64,000 nucleotides of DNA from Elgaria multicarinata webbii (taxonomy: Eukaryota; Chordata; Lepidosauria; Squamata; Anguidae). Made by a program: the position numbers and the translations under genes. The stretch covers positions 4,106,001 through 4,170,000 of the forward strand of contig NC_086179.1 of assembly GCF_023053635.1 (NCBI RefSeq), in the 5' to 3' direction. Positions 1 through 13,300 of the stretch are shown piece after piece (positions within the stretch are counted from its first letter, which is position 1; each line of letters begins with the position of its first letter). The notes beneath the pieces are model-generated. The model did not search any database, was not told the DNA's origin, and saw only the letters and a list, made by a program, of their open reading frames with translations.

Positions 1-874
1 GACTGAATCCTGGCAAGACGGAAGCCCTGTGGGTGAGTGGTTCCCGAGTCCGGGAGGCAGGCTCATTGCCTGTTCTGGATGGGGTTGCTCTGCCTCTGAA
101 AGAACAGGTTCGTAGTTTGGGGGTACTCTTAGACCCATTTCTGTCGTTGGAGGCTCAAGTAGCCGCCCCGGCTCGGAGTGCCTTTTACCATCTTCGGTTG
201 GTTCGCCACCTACGGCCTCTCATGGACAGGGATAGCTTGACCACAGTGGTACAGGCATTGGTAACCTCAAGATTGGATTACTGCAAGGCGCTCTATGTGG
301 GGCTGCCCTTGAAGCTGCTCCGGAAGCTGGAGCTAGTGCAGAACGCTGCAGCTCGGCTGTTGTCTGGAGCTGCCCCTTCTCAGCATGGAACTCCTCTGCT
401 GAGGGAGCTGCACTGGCTGCCTATTTGCTACCGGGCCAGGTTGAAGGTTCTTGTACTTGTGTACAAAGCCCTAAACAACTTGGGACCAGGATACCTGAGA
501 GAGCTCTGTCTTCTCCCCTACCAACCTGCCCAGTCACTGAGGTCATCCGAGGGCCTACTCCTGGTGGTTCCACCTAGATCCATCCTCCGATTGGAATCCA
601 CCAGGGGAAGAGCCTTCAGCGTGGTGGCCCCCCTCCTGTGGAACTCCCTGCCTCTGGAGGTCAGGCAGGCGCCAACCTTGTACTCCTTTCGGTGCCTCCT
701 GAAAACATCTTTATTCCAAGAAGCCTTTCTTTAACATGCAGCCTTGGATTTCTGTGTTGTTGTTTTTTGCTTCTTTTTAAATTTTGTTTTAACTGTTTTA
801 TTCTGTTTTTATTTTCATTTTTACCTTGTACACCGCTCCGAAATTTTTCAATGGGGAGCGGTATATAAATATTC

Positions 875-909
<35 letters not shown>

Positions 910-911
910 AT
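1..911 (+). mobile_element. L2-clade LINE, 3' end with (TAAA)n tail
   Basis: An open frame at 33-734 encodes the C-terminal end of an L2/CR1-superfamily polyprotein ([59 protein letters not shown]). It is followed by a 3' UTR ending GGAGCGGTATATAAATA and a (TAAA)n tail. The element is truncated by the window edge. The minus-strand copy at 60471-60872 belongs to the same subfamily. Confidence 0.85.
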
Positions 912-1284
912 CCGATTCGGAAATAGAGGAGGCGGCAGCAGACACCAGCCAGCCTGTACCAGTGGGGGAGGAAGCTCTCACGGGCGATTCCCCAGCTGGA
1001 AATCAGCCCTCTCCAGAGTTTATCTCCTCAAGGCCAAATCCTACACACTCAGTGGGAAGTGAGGTTTCTTCCAGAGGTGAGCGTCCCAACAAGCTAGCTG
1101 ATGCTAGGGTCCGCCAGAAGCTCAAACGCACGGTGTGGAAGGAAGGTGTGAGAAAGTCGGTTCGATTACACCAGAACCTGCCTCCGCACCAGGCGCTCTG
1201 AAGTTATGGGCGTTTGGGAAGTGGCTTCCTATTCTTCTTGAACGGACAATTGTCTTGCTTAGTTTGCATAGTTTTGCGTAGAAG
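912..1284 (+). mobile_element. LTR-retrotransposon-like 3' fragment (family uncertain, perhaps Gypsy)
   Basis: This stretch is closely similar to the minus-strand copies at 29842-30375 and 50589-51125. It holds the end of a reading frame (SPAGNQPSPEFISS, RKSVRLHQNL) and some following non-coding sequence. It is a fossil fragment and not complete. The LTR assignment comes from the terminal structure of the other two copies. Confidence 0.4.
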
Positions 1285-1320
1285 GACGTTCCTATCCCTC
1301 ATGGCTGAGAAGATGGACTT

Positions 1321-1463
1321 GCCTCTCCCACACTAGAGGCCTTCAAGAGGCAGCTGGACAACCACCTGTCAGGGATGCTTTAGGGTGGATTCCTGCATTG
1401 AGCAGGGGGTTGGACTCGATGGCCTTGGAGGCCCCTTCCAACTCTGCTATTCTATGATTCTAT
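1321..1463 (+). mobile_element. CR1 LINE 3' end, truncated
   Basis: The last part of CR1 (GAGGCCTTCAAGAGGCAGCT onward) ends ATTCTATGATTCTATGA. It lies 130 bp from ZC3HC1 exon 1597-1840. Confidence 0.85.
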
Positions 1464-1596
1464 GAATCAAGTTTTTTGGAGGGGGCTGGAAAGACAAAAG
1501 CAGCAGAGATTCCGAGGAGGAAAGAGAACAGAGAGAAGCCTGAGAACGGACGCTCCTCCCTTCCAGGGGGGAGTTCTGGACCCTGAGGGCCGTTAC

Positions 1597-3055
1597 CTGC
1601 TCAGCCCCCAGGGGGAAGCTGGTGTCTTGGCTTCGGGTGATCATCCGGCGTGGAGACGTGGGCACCGCGGGGACTTTGTCGGGGCGCCCGTCTACAGGTG
1701 TGATGGAAGTGCCGGTCAGGGCCAGGGGGGACTCTGTTTCCGGCATGGCAGACTCCATCTGCTGAAAGGCCCACAGCCCCACCTTCCTCATGCAGCGGCA
1801 ACAGGCGATCAGGGGGAGATGGACGGATCCGGCAGAAGGGCTACGGGGCGAGAGCCCCGGAAGGTGCAAAAGGGAGATGAAAGAAAGAAAAAGAGCAAAG
1901 CAAACACATTCCGTATCAATATGGGATTTTTTAACATTATGCAGCTTTCCCTGACCTGCTGCCCTCCGGATATTTGGGGTGGCATCCCAGCATCTCCGGC
2001 AGCATGGCCAAGGACGCTGGGAGTTGTAGCCCCAAACACCTGGAGGGCGACAGGTTGGGGTAGGCTGCTATACATTTGCCACAAAGCCCTGTGCTCCAGA
2101 GTCCCTGTACCTGGTTGAAGGACACCTTTCCAATTCCAAGCTGCCCGCTTCCTAAGATCAGACGGAGGTGCCGTGTCTCCGTGTCTCACCTAGGGGGGAG
2201 GCAGGGCTGATGGTGATTAGAGAAGGGCCTTCTCAGTGACGGCACCGACACCGAGGAACATCTCGCCCTGTGATGCGTAGGCGGCCCTTTTTCTGGCTGT
2301 CTTCCGCCAGTTGGCGAAGACACTGTTATTCTGGTAGGCTTTTGCTTCACTAAGTACTGGATGCTTTGTTTAAAGGTTGTCTAGTCTGTGGTTTTTGCCT
2401 CTGTTGTATTTTTTATTGCCTTTTTAATTGAATGTATTGTTTTATTCGATATTGGCATTGTAGATTATTGTAGGGTGCGGTCAATAAGACCCACTCTGGC
2501 CTGCTTACATTAGCTGCCTATACATTTCCTAGCCCGATTCAAGGTGCTGGTTTTAACCTATAAAGCTTTACACGGCTTGGGACCACAATACCTGATGGTA
2601 CGCCTCTCCCGACATGAACTTACCCATACACTGCGCTCAACATCCAAGGTCCTCCTCTGGGTGCCTACGCTGAGGGAAGCTCAGAGGACGGCAACAAGAG
2701 AGAGGGCCTTTTCGGTGGTGGCCCCCCAATTGTGGAACAATCTCCCTGATGAGGCTCGCCTGGCGCCGACATTGTTATCTCTTCGGTGCCAGGTTAAGAC
2801 TCTTCTCTTCTCCCAGGCATTTAGCAATACGTAATTAGCCTGGGTTTGTTTTTGTATGTTTTTGTGGTTCTAAATTGTATGTTTTTGTGATTTCAAAGTT
2901 TTGTATATTGTTTTTAAGTGTTTTTGTCCTATATAAACTGCCCAGAGAGCTTCGGCTATGGGGTGGTATACAAATGTAATTATTATTACTACTACTACTA
3001 CTAATAATAATATAATAATAAAATAAAAGGCCTAAATGCCTTCCTTCCTCTCGCT

Positions 3056-3086
<31 letters not shown>

Positions 3087-4296
3087 AAAATCAATGAAAT
3101 CAAGCCATTTCTTCTCCTTTTTAACCCTGTGTCCATTTCTGTTTGCGTCAAATTTCAACTGTAAGCCCCCTGGGGCAGAGACCCATCATCTTGGACTTAG
3201 TAGAATGCCATATGCACGCAGGTTGCAGAGTAGAGGAAGAGAAGAGAAGCTGGGTTATTCCAGCATCTCTGCTGGGAGACCAGCTGCCTTCGGCTCTGCC
3301 TCCACTCTATACCTATCTGGCAGCTTTGCCACTGAGCTATCTGAGTCCTTTTCCCTCCCAGGTGGTCCTGATAAGAACGGTCACTTTATGAAGTGGTGCC
3401 AGACCTGTTTCCCCCCTCCCCTTCTCCCTCCCCATCTTGTCTTCCTTGAGGGCAAGGACCGTCTTACTACCGGCTGTTGTAAGTTGCTCTGGGAGTCTTT
3501 GGGGCCAAAGAGCGGAGTTAAAATTTATTTATTTATTTATTACACTTATATACCGCTCCCATACCCAGGGCTCTCTAGGCGGTTTACAGAAATTCTAAAA
3601 TTGAGATAAAAACAAATATACAAAATTTAAAACTCTAAAACACAGAACATACACACATAAAGCATTAAAAACCGTTAAAAAACTAAACATGTGGGTCATT
3701 AAGATGTGCCGCCATATGCCTGGGCAAAGAGGAAAGTCTTAACCTGGCGCCGGAAAGATAGCAGCGTTGGCGCCAGGCGAGCCTCGTCAGGGAGATCGTT
3801 CCATAGTCTGGGGGCCACCACCGAAAAGGCCCTGTCCCTCGTTGCCACACTCCGAGCCTCTCTCGGAGTAGGCACCCGGAGGAGGCCCTTAGATGTTGAA
3901 CGTAGTGACCGGGTATATTCACGTCGGGAGAGGCGTTCCGTCAGGTATTGTGGTCCCCAACACAGCATAAACAAAGCATGATAACATAGACATGATGACA
4001 AAGGCTACTGCCCCTTGCATTCCAGAGTAGAAGGATGAGCAGGGACCCATCGCTGCAATACGGAAAGCTTTATGGACGAGGCTGGCCTCTTCTGATCCCG
4101 GCCGCCGACATACCTGGCAGTCCAGCCGCAGAGGGCCAGGATGCAAGCAGTGATGTGGACCTGAAGAAGGTCCGAAGGCCGCTTGATGGGCGTTCCCTCG
4201 CCCTCGGTTTTGCAGTCGCCCTCTTCAATCAGCTGCAGGAGGAGGCTGATCTTCTCTTCCGTCAAGGACTGGGAAAACAAGCAAGCAGCCAGCCAG

Positions 4297-4338
<42 letters not shown>

Positions 4339-7300
4339 GAGTGAGTTTACGCAGCACCTACCAGGGTTTTTTTGCCTTTGCAATCCTCTGCAATTTCATG
4401 GAAGGGGGCCAAAAAGGAAGCCCAACCGAACAGATATTGACAGAGGAGAGACTACAGCCTCCTTCGGTTCCCGGCCTGGCCTGTTTAAAAAGGGGCAGAA
4501 AACTCCAGATGTTTTGGCCCTAGAACGCCCATCAGTCCTAGCCAATGGGGAGGGAGGAGGGAGTTATAGGCCCAAACATCTGGAGGGCCTCAAGACATGG
4601 GCAGCCTCTTCCTCCCCTAGGGGTTCATCAATTCATCTTTTCAAGCTATCCAAACATTTGGCCACTGTCACATGTTGGGGCGGAGAAACCCATAAGTGAA
4701 TTATGTGCTGTGCAAAGAAATGATCCCTGTGGCCTGCTCTGCGTCTATCACCTGCTGGATGACTTCGAGATCATAGACTCATAGAATAGCAGAGTTGGAA
4801 GGGGCCTACAAGGCCATCGAGTCCAACCCCCTGCTCAATGCAGGAATCCACCCTAAAGCATCCCTGACAGATGGTTGTCCAGCTGCCTCTTGAAGGCCTC
4901 TAGTGTGGGAGAGCCCACCACCTCCCTAGGGAACTGGTTCCATTGTCGTACTGCTCTAACAGTCAGGACGTTTTTCCTGATGACCAGCCAGAATCTGGTT
5001 TCCTTTAACTTGAGCCTGTTATTCCGTGTCCTGCACTCTGGAAGGATCAAGAAGAGATCCTGGCCCTCCTCTGTGTGACAATCTTTTAAGTATTTGAAGA
5101 GTGCTCTTATGTCTCCCCTCAATATTCTCTCCACAACCTACAAACTTCTATGAAATTTTGCTGGCTGAGATTCAACGTTTGGCCTGGCTGGCTTGCGTTC
5201 TCACCCCACTCCCATGTTCTACAGGCCTTGATCTTTGCAAGAAGCATCTGATCATGCCAGCCCTCCCTCCCTCATCTAGACAACAACTATCAATGAACAT
5301 GTGCTATGCTGACCACACAATCAAGGCACATGGCGCTTCCCCAGAACAAGGCAGCTTTCCTTTCAGATGGAAGCTGCTGAGACTCATACGAACATAAGAA
5401 GAGTCATGCTGGATCAGACCAAGGGTCCAGCACCCTCCCACCCATGTTCCCCTGCAACTAGTGTACATAGGATTACTACCTCTGATACTGGAGGTAGCAC
5501 ACAGCCATCAAGACTAGTAGCCATGGATAGCCTTCGCCTCCAGGAATTGATCCAACCCCTTTTTAAAGCCATCCAAATGGGTGGCCATCACTACATCTTG
5601 GGGTAGTGAGTCCCATAGTTTAACTATATGCTGCGTGAAGAAGTCCTTCCTTTTATTTGTCCTGGATCTCCCACCCATCAGCTTCATGGGATGACCCCGT
5701 TGGGTTCTAGTATTTTGAGAGAGGGAGAAAAAATGCCTCCCTGTCCACGTTCTCCAGACCATGCATCATTTTGTCCACCTCTATCATGTCTCCCCTCAGC
5801 CTCCTTTTTTCCAAGCTAAACAATCCCAGTTGATGTAACCTTCCCTCCTAGGGGAGATGCTCCATCCCCTTAATCATTCTAGTTGCCCTTTTCTGCACTT
5901 TTTCCAGCTCTATTATATTATTTTTTAGGTGCAGTGACCGGAATTGTACACAGTATTCCAGATTTGCATAAGGGCAGTACGATACTGGCAGTTTTATTCT
6001 CAATTCCTTTCCTAATTGTGCCTACCGTAGAGTTTGCCTTTTTCATAGCAGCCCCACACTGGCTTGACATTTTCATTCGAGCTGTCCACCACGACCCCAA
6101 GATCTCTTTCTCGTTTGGTCACTGCCAGCTCAGAACCCACCAGCTTATCCTTGAAGTTGAAGAGTGTCCTTTCAAACTTCTTGTACTCCTTCTTGGGAGC
6201 CACCTGCTGGGCTAAGGCGGGAGGCCGGCCTTCCGTCTACAGACCGCCGTTCTTGGTCCTGCGCCTTTCAATATTGGCTCAAGGTTTTATATATTGACCC
6301 TTAGATGTTTTTTTTACCAGTTCATGATTTAAAGGCTTTACTAATTAAACTGCAATTTTTAGGCCTTTCTATGGATTTCATCTGCCCACGGGATCACTCT
6401 GTGGTTAAATCTATTTTAAAACAACGGATCAAGGATATTGATGTTCAATATTTTACATCAAGTGTCCACAGATCTTGCTTTCCAGTTCACTTAAACCCTT
6501 AGACGGGCCAGATGTCTGGATAATCTGACTGTCCCCAAATATTGCCGTGTCTTCTCTAGGGCTAGATTTCATAGAATCAAAGAATAGTAGAGTTGGAAGG
6601 GGCCTATAAGGCCATTGAGTCCAACCCGCTGCTCAATGCAGGAATCCACCCTAAAGCATCCCTGACAGATGCTTGTCCAGCTGCCTCTTGAAGGCCTCTC
6701 GTGTGGGAGAGCCCACAACTTCCCTAGGGAACTGATTCCATTGTCGTACTGCTCTAACATCAGGAAGTTTTTCCTGATGTCCAGCTGGAATCCGGCTTCC
6801 TGTAACTTGAGCCCGTTATTCCGTGTCCTGCACTCTGGGAGGATCGAGAAGAGATCCTGGCCCTCCTCTGTGTGACAACCTTTCAAGTATTTGAAGAGTG
6901 CTCTCATGTCTCCCCTCAATCTCCTCTTCTCCAGGCTAAATATGCCCAGTTCTTTCAGTCTCTCTTCGTAGGGCTTTGTTTCCAGACCCCTGATCATCCT
7001 GGTTGCCCTCCTCTGAACCCGCTCCAGCTTGTCTGTGTCCTTCTTGAATTGTGGAGCCCAGAACTGTCAGCCTCCCTGTTGTAGGACAGCCCTCTAAACT
7101 TTGCCAATGGCATCTATTTCCTCACTCACTCAGCCCGGCGTTTTCTTATTTTTTTTTTATCTTGCTTCCTCCCTCCAAATGCTCTTCTGGTTTACCTGCA
7201 CATTAACACCATTATCAAACCATTTAAAACCCACTGCTGGCATGATGTTCACTTCTTATGTTCTTAATTATCTCCACATATTTTAAATATGTGTATATTT

Positions 7301-10300
7301 TAAAGTTTGTTGTGTAAGGGTTGGACTTGATGGCCTTATAGACCCCTTCCAACTCTAAACTGGGCATCCTGGTTGCCCTCCTACCATGCTTTTGAGGTCT
7401 TCTGGTTTCAGCGAAGGCAGCTGAAGCTCCAGCAGGCACAGGCTTTGGAAGCGCTCCAGGAAGTCGCTGAAAAGGGCCAGGGGCTCATCGACCAGCAAGA
7501 CGGAAAAGCGATCTGGCCAAAAGCAAAAGCGGCAGAAGTCTCAGACCAGGGGAGCATCGGAGCACTGGGCTTCTTGAACAGCCGTCGTCAACCAGGTGGC
7601 CCTTCAGACGCGCTGGGCTGCAAAGCCCATTCCCAGCCAACACGGGCCATGTCTAGACGTTTGCAGGTGATGCATGAACGACACTAACCGAGCCCCCTCG
7701 GAAACTTCTCCTCCCCGCAAAGGGAGCGAGCGTCCACAGCAGGAAAACCTAACTTCAGCCACAAGGATTTGCTCCTTCCTTGCCCCACCCGCTCCCCCAA
7801 ATCAGGGTGGGCCATCGCTCAGGGACAGAGGAAGCTGCCTTCTATTCAGTCAGATCACAGGTCTCTCTAGCTCCGTATTAGTGACACTGACTGGCAGCAA
7901 GGGCAGCCCAGGGTTCCAGGCAGGATTCTTCCCTCCCCCTACCTGGGGAAGCCGGGGATCGCTTACCTGGGCACGGACTGTCTGGCCAGAAGCAAAACTT
8001 CTCGTGAGCAGCCGACAGCGCTGTCCTCAGCTCCAAGCACCTCTCCTTGTCTGCAAGGCAAGCGCATAACCTTGAACGCTGGGGATCTCCCAAAGGCGGG
8101 GAACGACCTCAAGACGTTTCCGACTAGCTGAGCGACACGAGTTCCCGCGCCCGAAATAGATAACCCCAGACCGAAGCAGGTGTAGATGAAATCACTGCAC
8201 GCTCTACCCTGGTTTAGGACATTGGAAGTCAACTTGTACAGATCCATCTGCTAACATGGTTCCAACCTGGTTAGCAGACGGATAACAGATGGATAGCAGA
8301 ACCCAAACCTGGTTCCTTTCCAGTTGTGTTGGACTCCAACTCCCATCAGCCCCAGCCAGCAGGGCCACTGACACTGGACTCCCAGGCAAGTTCCGTGCCC
8401 ACTCAGTGTACACGTTGCCGCAGCACCAGGGGTCCCAAACCATTCGCTAGGGCCAAAGGGGAGCTCCTTGTAATATAGAATCATAGAACAGTAGAGTTGG
8501 AAGGGGCCTATAAGGCCATCGAGTCCAACCCCCTGCTCAATGCAGGAATCCACCCTAAAGCATCCCTGGCAGATGGCTGTCCAGCTGCCTCTTGAAGGCC
8601 TCTAGTGTGGGAGAGCCCACCACCTCCCTAGGTAACTGGTTCCATTGTCTAACAGTCAGGAAGTTTTTCCTAATGTCCAGCCGGAATCTGGCTTCCCGTA
8701 ACTTGAGCCCGTTATTCCGTGTGAAGTTACAGGAAGCCAGATATAGCGGCTAAGGGTGCAATCCTACGCATGTTTAGAGAGAAAAAAGGCCTACAACTCC
8801 CAGCATTCCCCAGCTAGCACAGCTAAAAGGTTGAAATGCCTCTTCTAAGACTTCGTTACTGGCAATAAAAGCTTTAAGCTAAAATGTTTTGGGTATTTCA
8901 CAGAATCTTAGTATAGTAGAGTTGGAAGGGGCCTATTGCTGGACCTCAGGAAAAACTTCCTGACTGTTAGAGCAGTATGACAATGGAACCAGTTCCCTAG
9001 GGAGGTTGTGGGCTCTCCCACACTAGAGGCCTTCATCATCATCATCATAAATTATATATTTTTTTAACATGGATCATGGTTTAATTTGTTTTTAACTGTG
9101 TATATTTATTGTTTTAAACTGTATGTTTTTATCTGTACGCCGCCCTGAGATCTTCGTGATATAGGGCGGGATATAAATATTTTAAATAAATAATACATAA
9201 ATAAAAATAATAATAAATTTATTTGTTACCCGCCACTCCCTCTGGATTGAGGCGGGGTACAACACAAATAAAAACGCCATAAAATACATACAAGAAGAAG
9301 CAGCTGGACAACCATCTGTCAGGGATGCTTTAGGGTGGATTCCTGCATTGAGCAGGGGGTTGGACTCCATGGCCTTGTAGGCCCCTTCCATCTCTGCTAT
9401 TCTATGATTCTATAAAGCCACCGAGTCCAGCCCCCTGCTCAGTGCAGGAATCCACCTTAAAGCATCCCTGATAGATGGCTGTCCAAGTTGCCTCTTGAAT
9501 GCCTCTAGTGTGGAAGAGCCCACAACCTCCCTAGGTCACTGATTCCATTGTCGTACTGCTCTAACAGCCAGGAAGTTTTTCCTGATGTCCAGCTGGAATC
9601 TGGCTTCCTTTAACTTGAGCCCGTTATTCCGTGTCCTGCACTCTGGGAGGATCGAGAAGAGATCCTGGCCCTCCTCTGTGTGACAACCTTTTAAGTATTT
9701 GAAGAGTGCTCTCATGTCTCCCCTCCACCTTCTCTTCTTTTCCTTTAGGCCCACCCACCCAGCAACTGCACAGACTCGAAAATGTTGTGTAATTAGTACT
9801 ACTACCACTGTTGCCGCTCCGTCTGCCACCCTGAGCCAGCTGGAGAACGGGATAAGACGCCAATGCGGCAAACAGATAAACAGAAAAGTTGTGTGTAGTC
9901 TGCAAACTGGTTTTTCTCACTTTGCGAAGAAAAGTGCAGAGCTACATGAATTGTGCCGACTGAGTCAATCTGCCCGATTTGTGCTAGTCATAACAAGAAC
10001 GCTGAAACACAATCTCCTGACCAATAGGAATCTAGGTCAACTGCAGCCCCTCCTACCACAGCATTCTGATTTCACTGGGCATTGATCACACACAGGCAAG
10101 TCCATCTTCTCAGCCATGAGGGATAGGAACTTGCTTTGAGGTTTGTTTGTTTTTTAAAAAAATAAATAAAGCTGCAGTTATTAGGATGTTCCATTCTCTG
10201 CCTGAACTCCACACTCGGGCAGCGCAAACATGGGGTTAGGCAACGCACAGAGACCTCCCGCTTTTCGATTTTACCACCCCGGGGGGCACAGGGCCCTACA

Positions 10301-13300
10301 GCTCTTACATTTGCTGAAGTCGAAAGCCAGGTGCAGGCTGGCGCAGAGGTAGGCCTGGCAGCTGGCGCACTTCAACATGTCGCACTCGACGTTGCTCCAG
10401 CCGTACTTGGCGCAGATCAGGGGGGACAACTCGTGGGGTTTGCCTGCCCACTTGAGGGAGTGCTCTTGCATTAAGGAGGGATACTCGTCTGGGTTCAGAT
10501 TCACAGAATCATAGAACAGCAGAGTTGGAAGGGGCCTACAAGGCCATCAAGTCCAACCCCCTGCTCAATGCAGGAATCCACCCTAAAGCACCCCTGACAG
10601 ATGGTTGTCCAGCTGCCTCTTGAAGGCCTCTAGGGTGGGAGAGCCCACAACCTCCCTACGTAACTGGTTCCATTGTCGTACTGCTCTAACAGTTAGTAAG
10701 TTTTTCCTGATGTCCAGCTGGAATCTGGCTGGATTTTTCCTGATGTCCAGCTGGATTCAAGGCTTGATCCCCCGAGATGCTCCCATGCATCTAGCATCAA
10801 ACCTCTGGGTTCCCAAACTTCCCTTCCCTGACTGCCAACTTTTTGATGGTTTCTGGCTTTTGCAGTTTCTCCCCATTCTGAAAGACTGAAATGCCTTTCC
10901 TACAGCTTAGCTACTGACAGTAAAGAGCCTTTGAGCTAAAATATGAAGGTATTTGAGGGTTGGGGTATATTTGCTCCCCCCCCTCCCCCCAGCTTTTTGC
11001 CTTTGGTCCTTCCCTGTTTCACCTTCGGCTCTGCTTGCCACTGGAATGCAGCCCCTGATACAGAGCTGAGCCCCTCAGGCTGAAACAGTTCTGCACCCAT
11101 TACACTGAATCAGAACTTTGGTCCGCTTAACTCAGTATTGTCGATACTGACCGGCAGCAGCTCTGCAGGGTTTCAGGCTGGAATTTTTTCCAGCCCTAAC
11201 TGGAGATGCTGCCAAGGACTGAACCAGGGACCCTCTGCTTGCAAAAGAAGGGCTCTTCCGCTGAGCCATGCCCCCTCCCCAAACTCAGAAGTTTGCTCAA
11301 CTCCTCTCTGTCGTTTACAGGCCCTCCTGGCTCCTGATTGACAGGGGACCTACATATGACTTTCTAGATGGGTCAACTCCTGTTCCAGGTTCGTGTATCA
11401 ACAGCCAGGACTTGTGCCCTTGCTGTGTCTTCTCCAGCCCCAGCTCACATTCCCCCTACCCCACTCCTTGCCCTATTGCTAAACTGTCTTTTCACTCAAG
11501 ACTTCCATCTAAGCAGCGACTCGCTCACCCAACCAACACAACGTGGTCAATCTTATGAAGTCTTGGTACGAATGCCAGCTCTCAAAGCCCAAAACAGGAC
11601 AATTCCCACTGGTCAACCTGGCTTCTGACTATCAGGAAGTTCCTTCCCCCCCCCCCCCCCCAACACCATCCCACCCAACCACACCCTTCACTGATACAAT
11701 AAGCTCAGAAAGAGGGCAAAAAAGGATATGGTAAATGTTTCCACTCGACTGAAGTAGGCTTCTTTGCTGGTGGCTTCGAAAGGCAGCTCATCAGTCTGGG
11801 GAGACCCATTTGCTACTTCGTATAAGGCAGAGGAATCCTTCCTGAAAGTCAAATAAGAGGGCATAAAATTCAATGATTTGTTGTTCATAGTGGCAATGAG
11901 ATCTGATTTTCCTCTTACCTCCCCCCTGCAAGATACCGCCACAAATTTATGCACGCTGACAATAATTCAAGGCCAGCATCTTAACTTTACAATAACAAGC
12001 ACTGGATGAAGCATTAAAACTTAGAGCTCGCCCCATCTTTGTTTTTAAAAATACACACTAGCTTCTGAATATTGTTCCTGTGGCATGTAACTGGCAATTG
12101 TACTCAAATTGCCCAGTCCTAGGAACAGATGCAGACTTTACTATATGAGTTTTTATTATTCATTAAACACCAATATTGGGCGCGGTCTCTGTAGCTACTT
12201 ATTTATTAGTCAGACCACTGGTAGGTCCATGGCTGCTTTGGGAACATAAAACAGGGAACAGAATTGGAAAGTGCTAGATAAGGGGGTTGGACTGGATGGC
12301 CTTGTAGGCCCCTTCCAACTCTGCTATTCTATGATCATCTAATCCAGCCTTTCTCAACCTGGGGCGCTCCAGATGTGTTGGACTACAACTCCCAGAATGC
12401 CCCAGCCAGCTCTGCTGGCTGGGGCATTCTGGGAGATGCAGTCCAACACATCTGGAGTGCCCCAGGTTGAGAACCACTGATCTAATCCAACACCCTGCCC
12501 AATGCAGGGTCTGACAAGTGGCCGTCCAGCCTCTGTTTAAATAGTGAAGGAGAACCCACCACCTCCCAAGACAAACTGTTCCACTGCTGAACAGCTCTCA
12601 CTATACTTTTAATGTAGACCCAAAATCTGCTTCTCCGCCATTTCTACCTTCTGGAACAACAGAAAAGGCCTCTGCTTTATCTTCTGCATGACGGCCTTTC
12701 AGATATGTGAAGACAGTTATCATGTCTCCCCTTAACGTTCTCTTCTCCAGGCTAATAGACTTTTCAGCTGATTTTCACAGGACTTGGCTTCCAGACCCAT
12801 CCCGACTGCCTACTTCTGGATGCATTCCAGTTTGTCAATGTCCTTCTTAAAATGTGGCACCTAGAACTGGACAAAGTACTCAAAATGCTACCTGTCTAAT
12901 GCAGAATAGAGCAGAACTATTATTTCCCTGGACACTGGAACTGTTAATGCAGTTCAGGGGCACCTTAATTTTCTTAGCTGCCACATCACAAGGCTGGCTC
13001 ATATTCAGCTTGCGATTCACTAAGACACCTTGGTCCTTTTTCACATATACTGCTGCCAAGCCAGGTCTTCCCCAAGGTACGCTTCTGTCTTTGATTTCAT
13101 TCTGCCCAAATACAAGACTTTACATTTATCTCTGTTGAATCTCGTCTTGTTAGGTTCTGCCCAATGTTCCAGCTATTTGTATCCTTTCCAATCTTGATCC
13201 TGCCTTCTATAGTGCTGGCTATCTCTCCTAGCTTCGTGCCATCTGCAAATTTGATAAGCAACCCCTCTACAACCACATTCCAAGTCATTTATAAAAATGT

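Larger units (their letters stand above)
10460..11729 (-). other. ZC3HC1: U12-type AT-AC intron of ZC3HC1
   Basis: No GT donor follows the conserved VETFT codons. The intron instead opens with ATATCCTTT at 11729-11721, the U12 donor consensus. It ends in AC at 10461-10460, preceded by CTCCTTAAT at about 10478-10470, a good match to the U12 branch site TTCCTTAAC some 10-15 bases from the acceptor. Joining here gives [13 protein letters not shown], colinear with the mammalian [13 protein letters not shown] as remembered, and keeps phase 0. Confidence 0.88.

Noticed and set aside
33-734. 233-codon frame as a cellular gene
   Set aside because: It is an L2-clade LINE polyprotein end with a (TAAA)n tail, and related frames recur through the window.
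10460-10504. N-terminal extension [15 protein letters not shown] on the ZC3HC1 exon at 10309-10459
   Set aside because: This is intron sequence holding the U12 branch site. Homology begins at SLKWAGKP.
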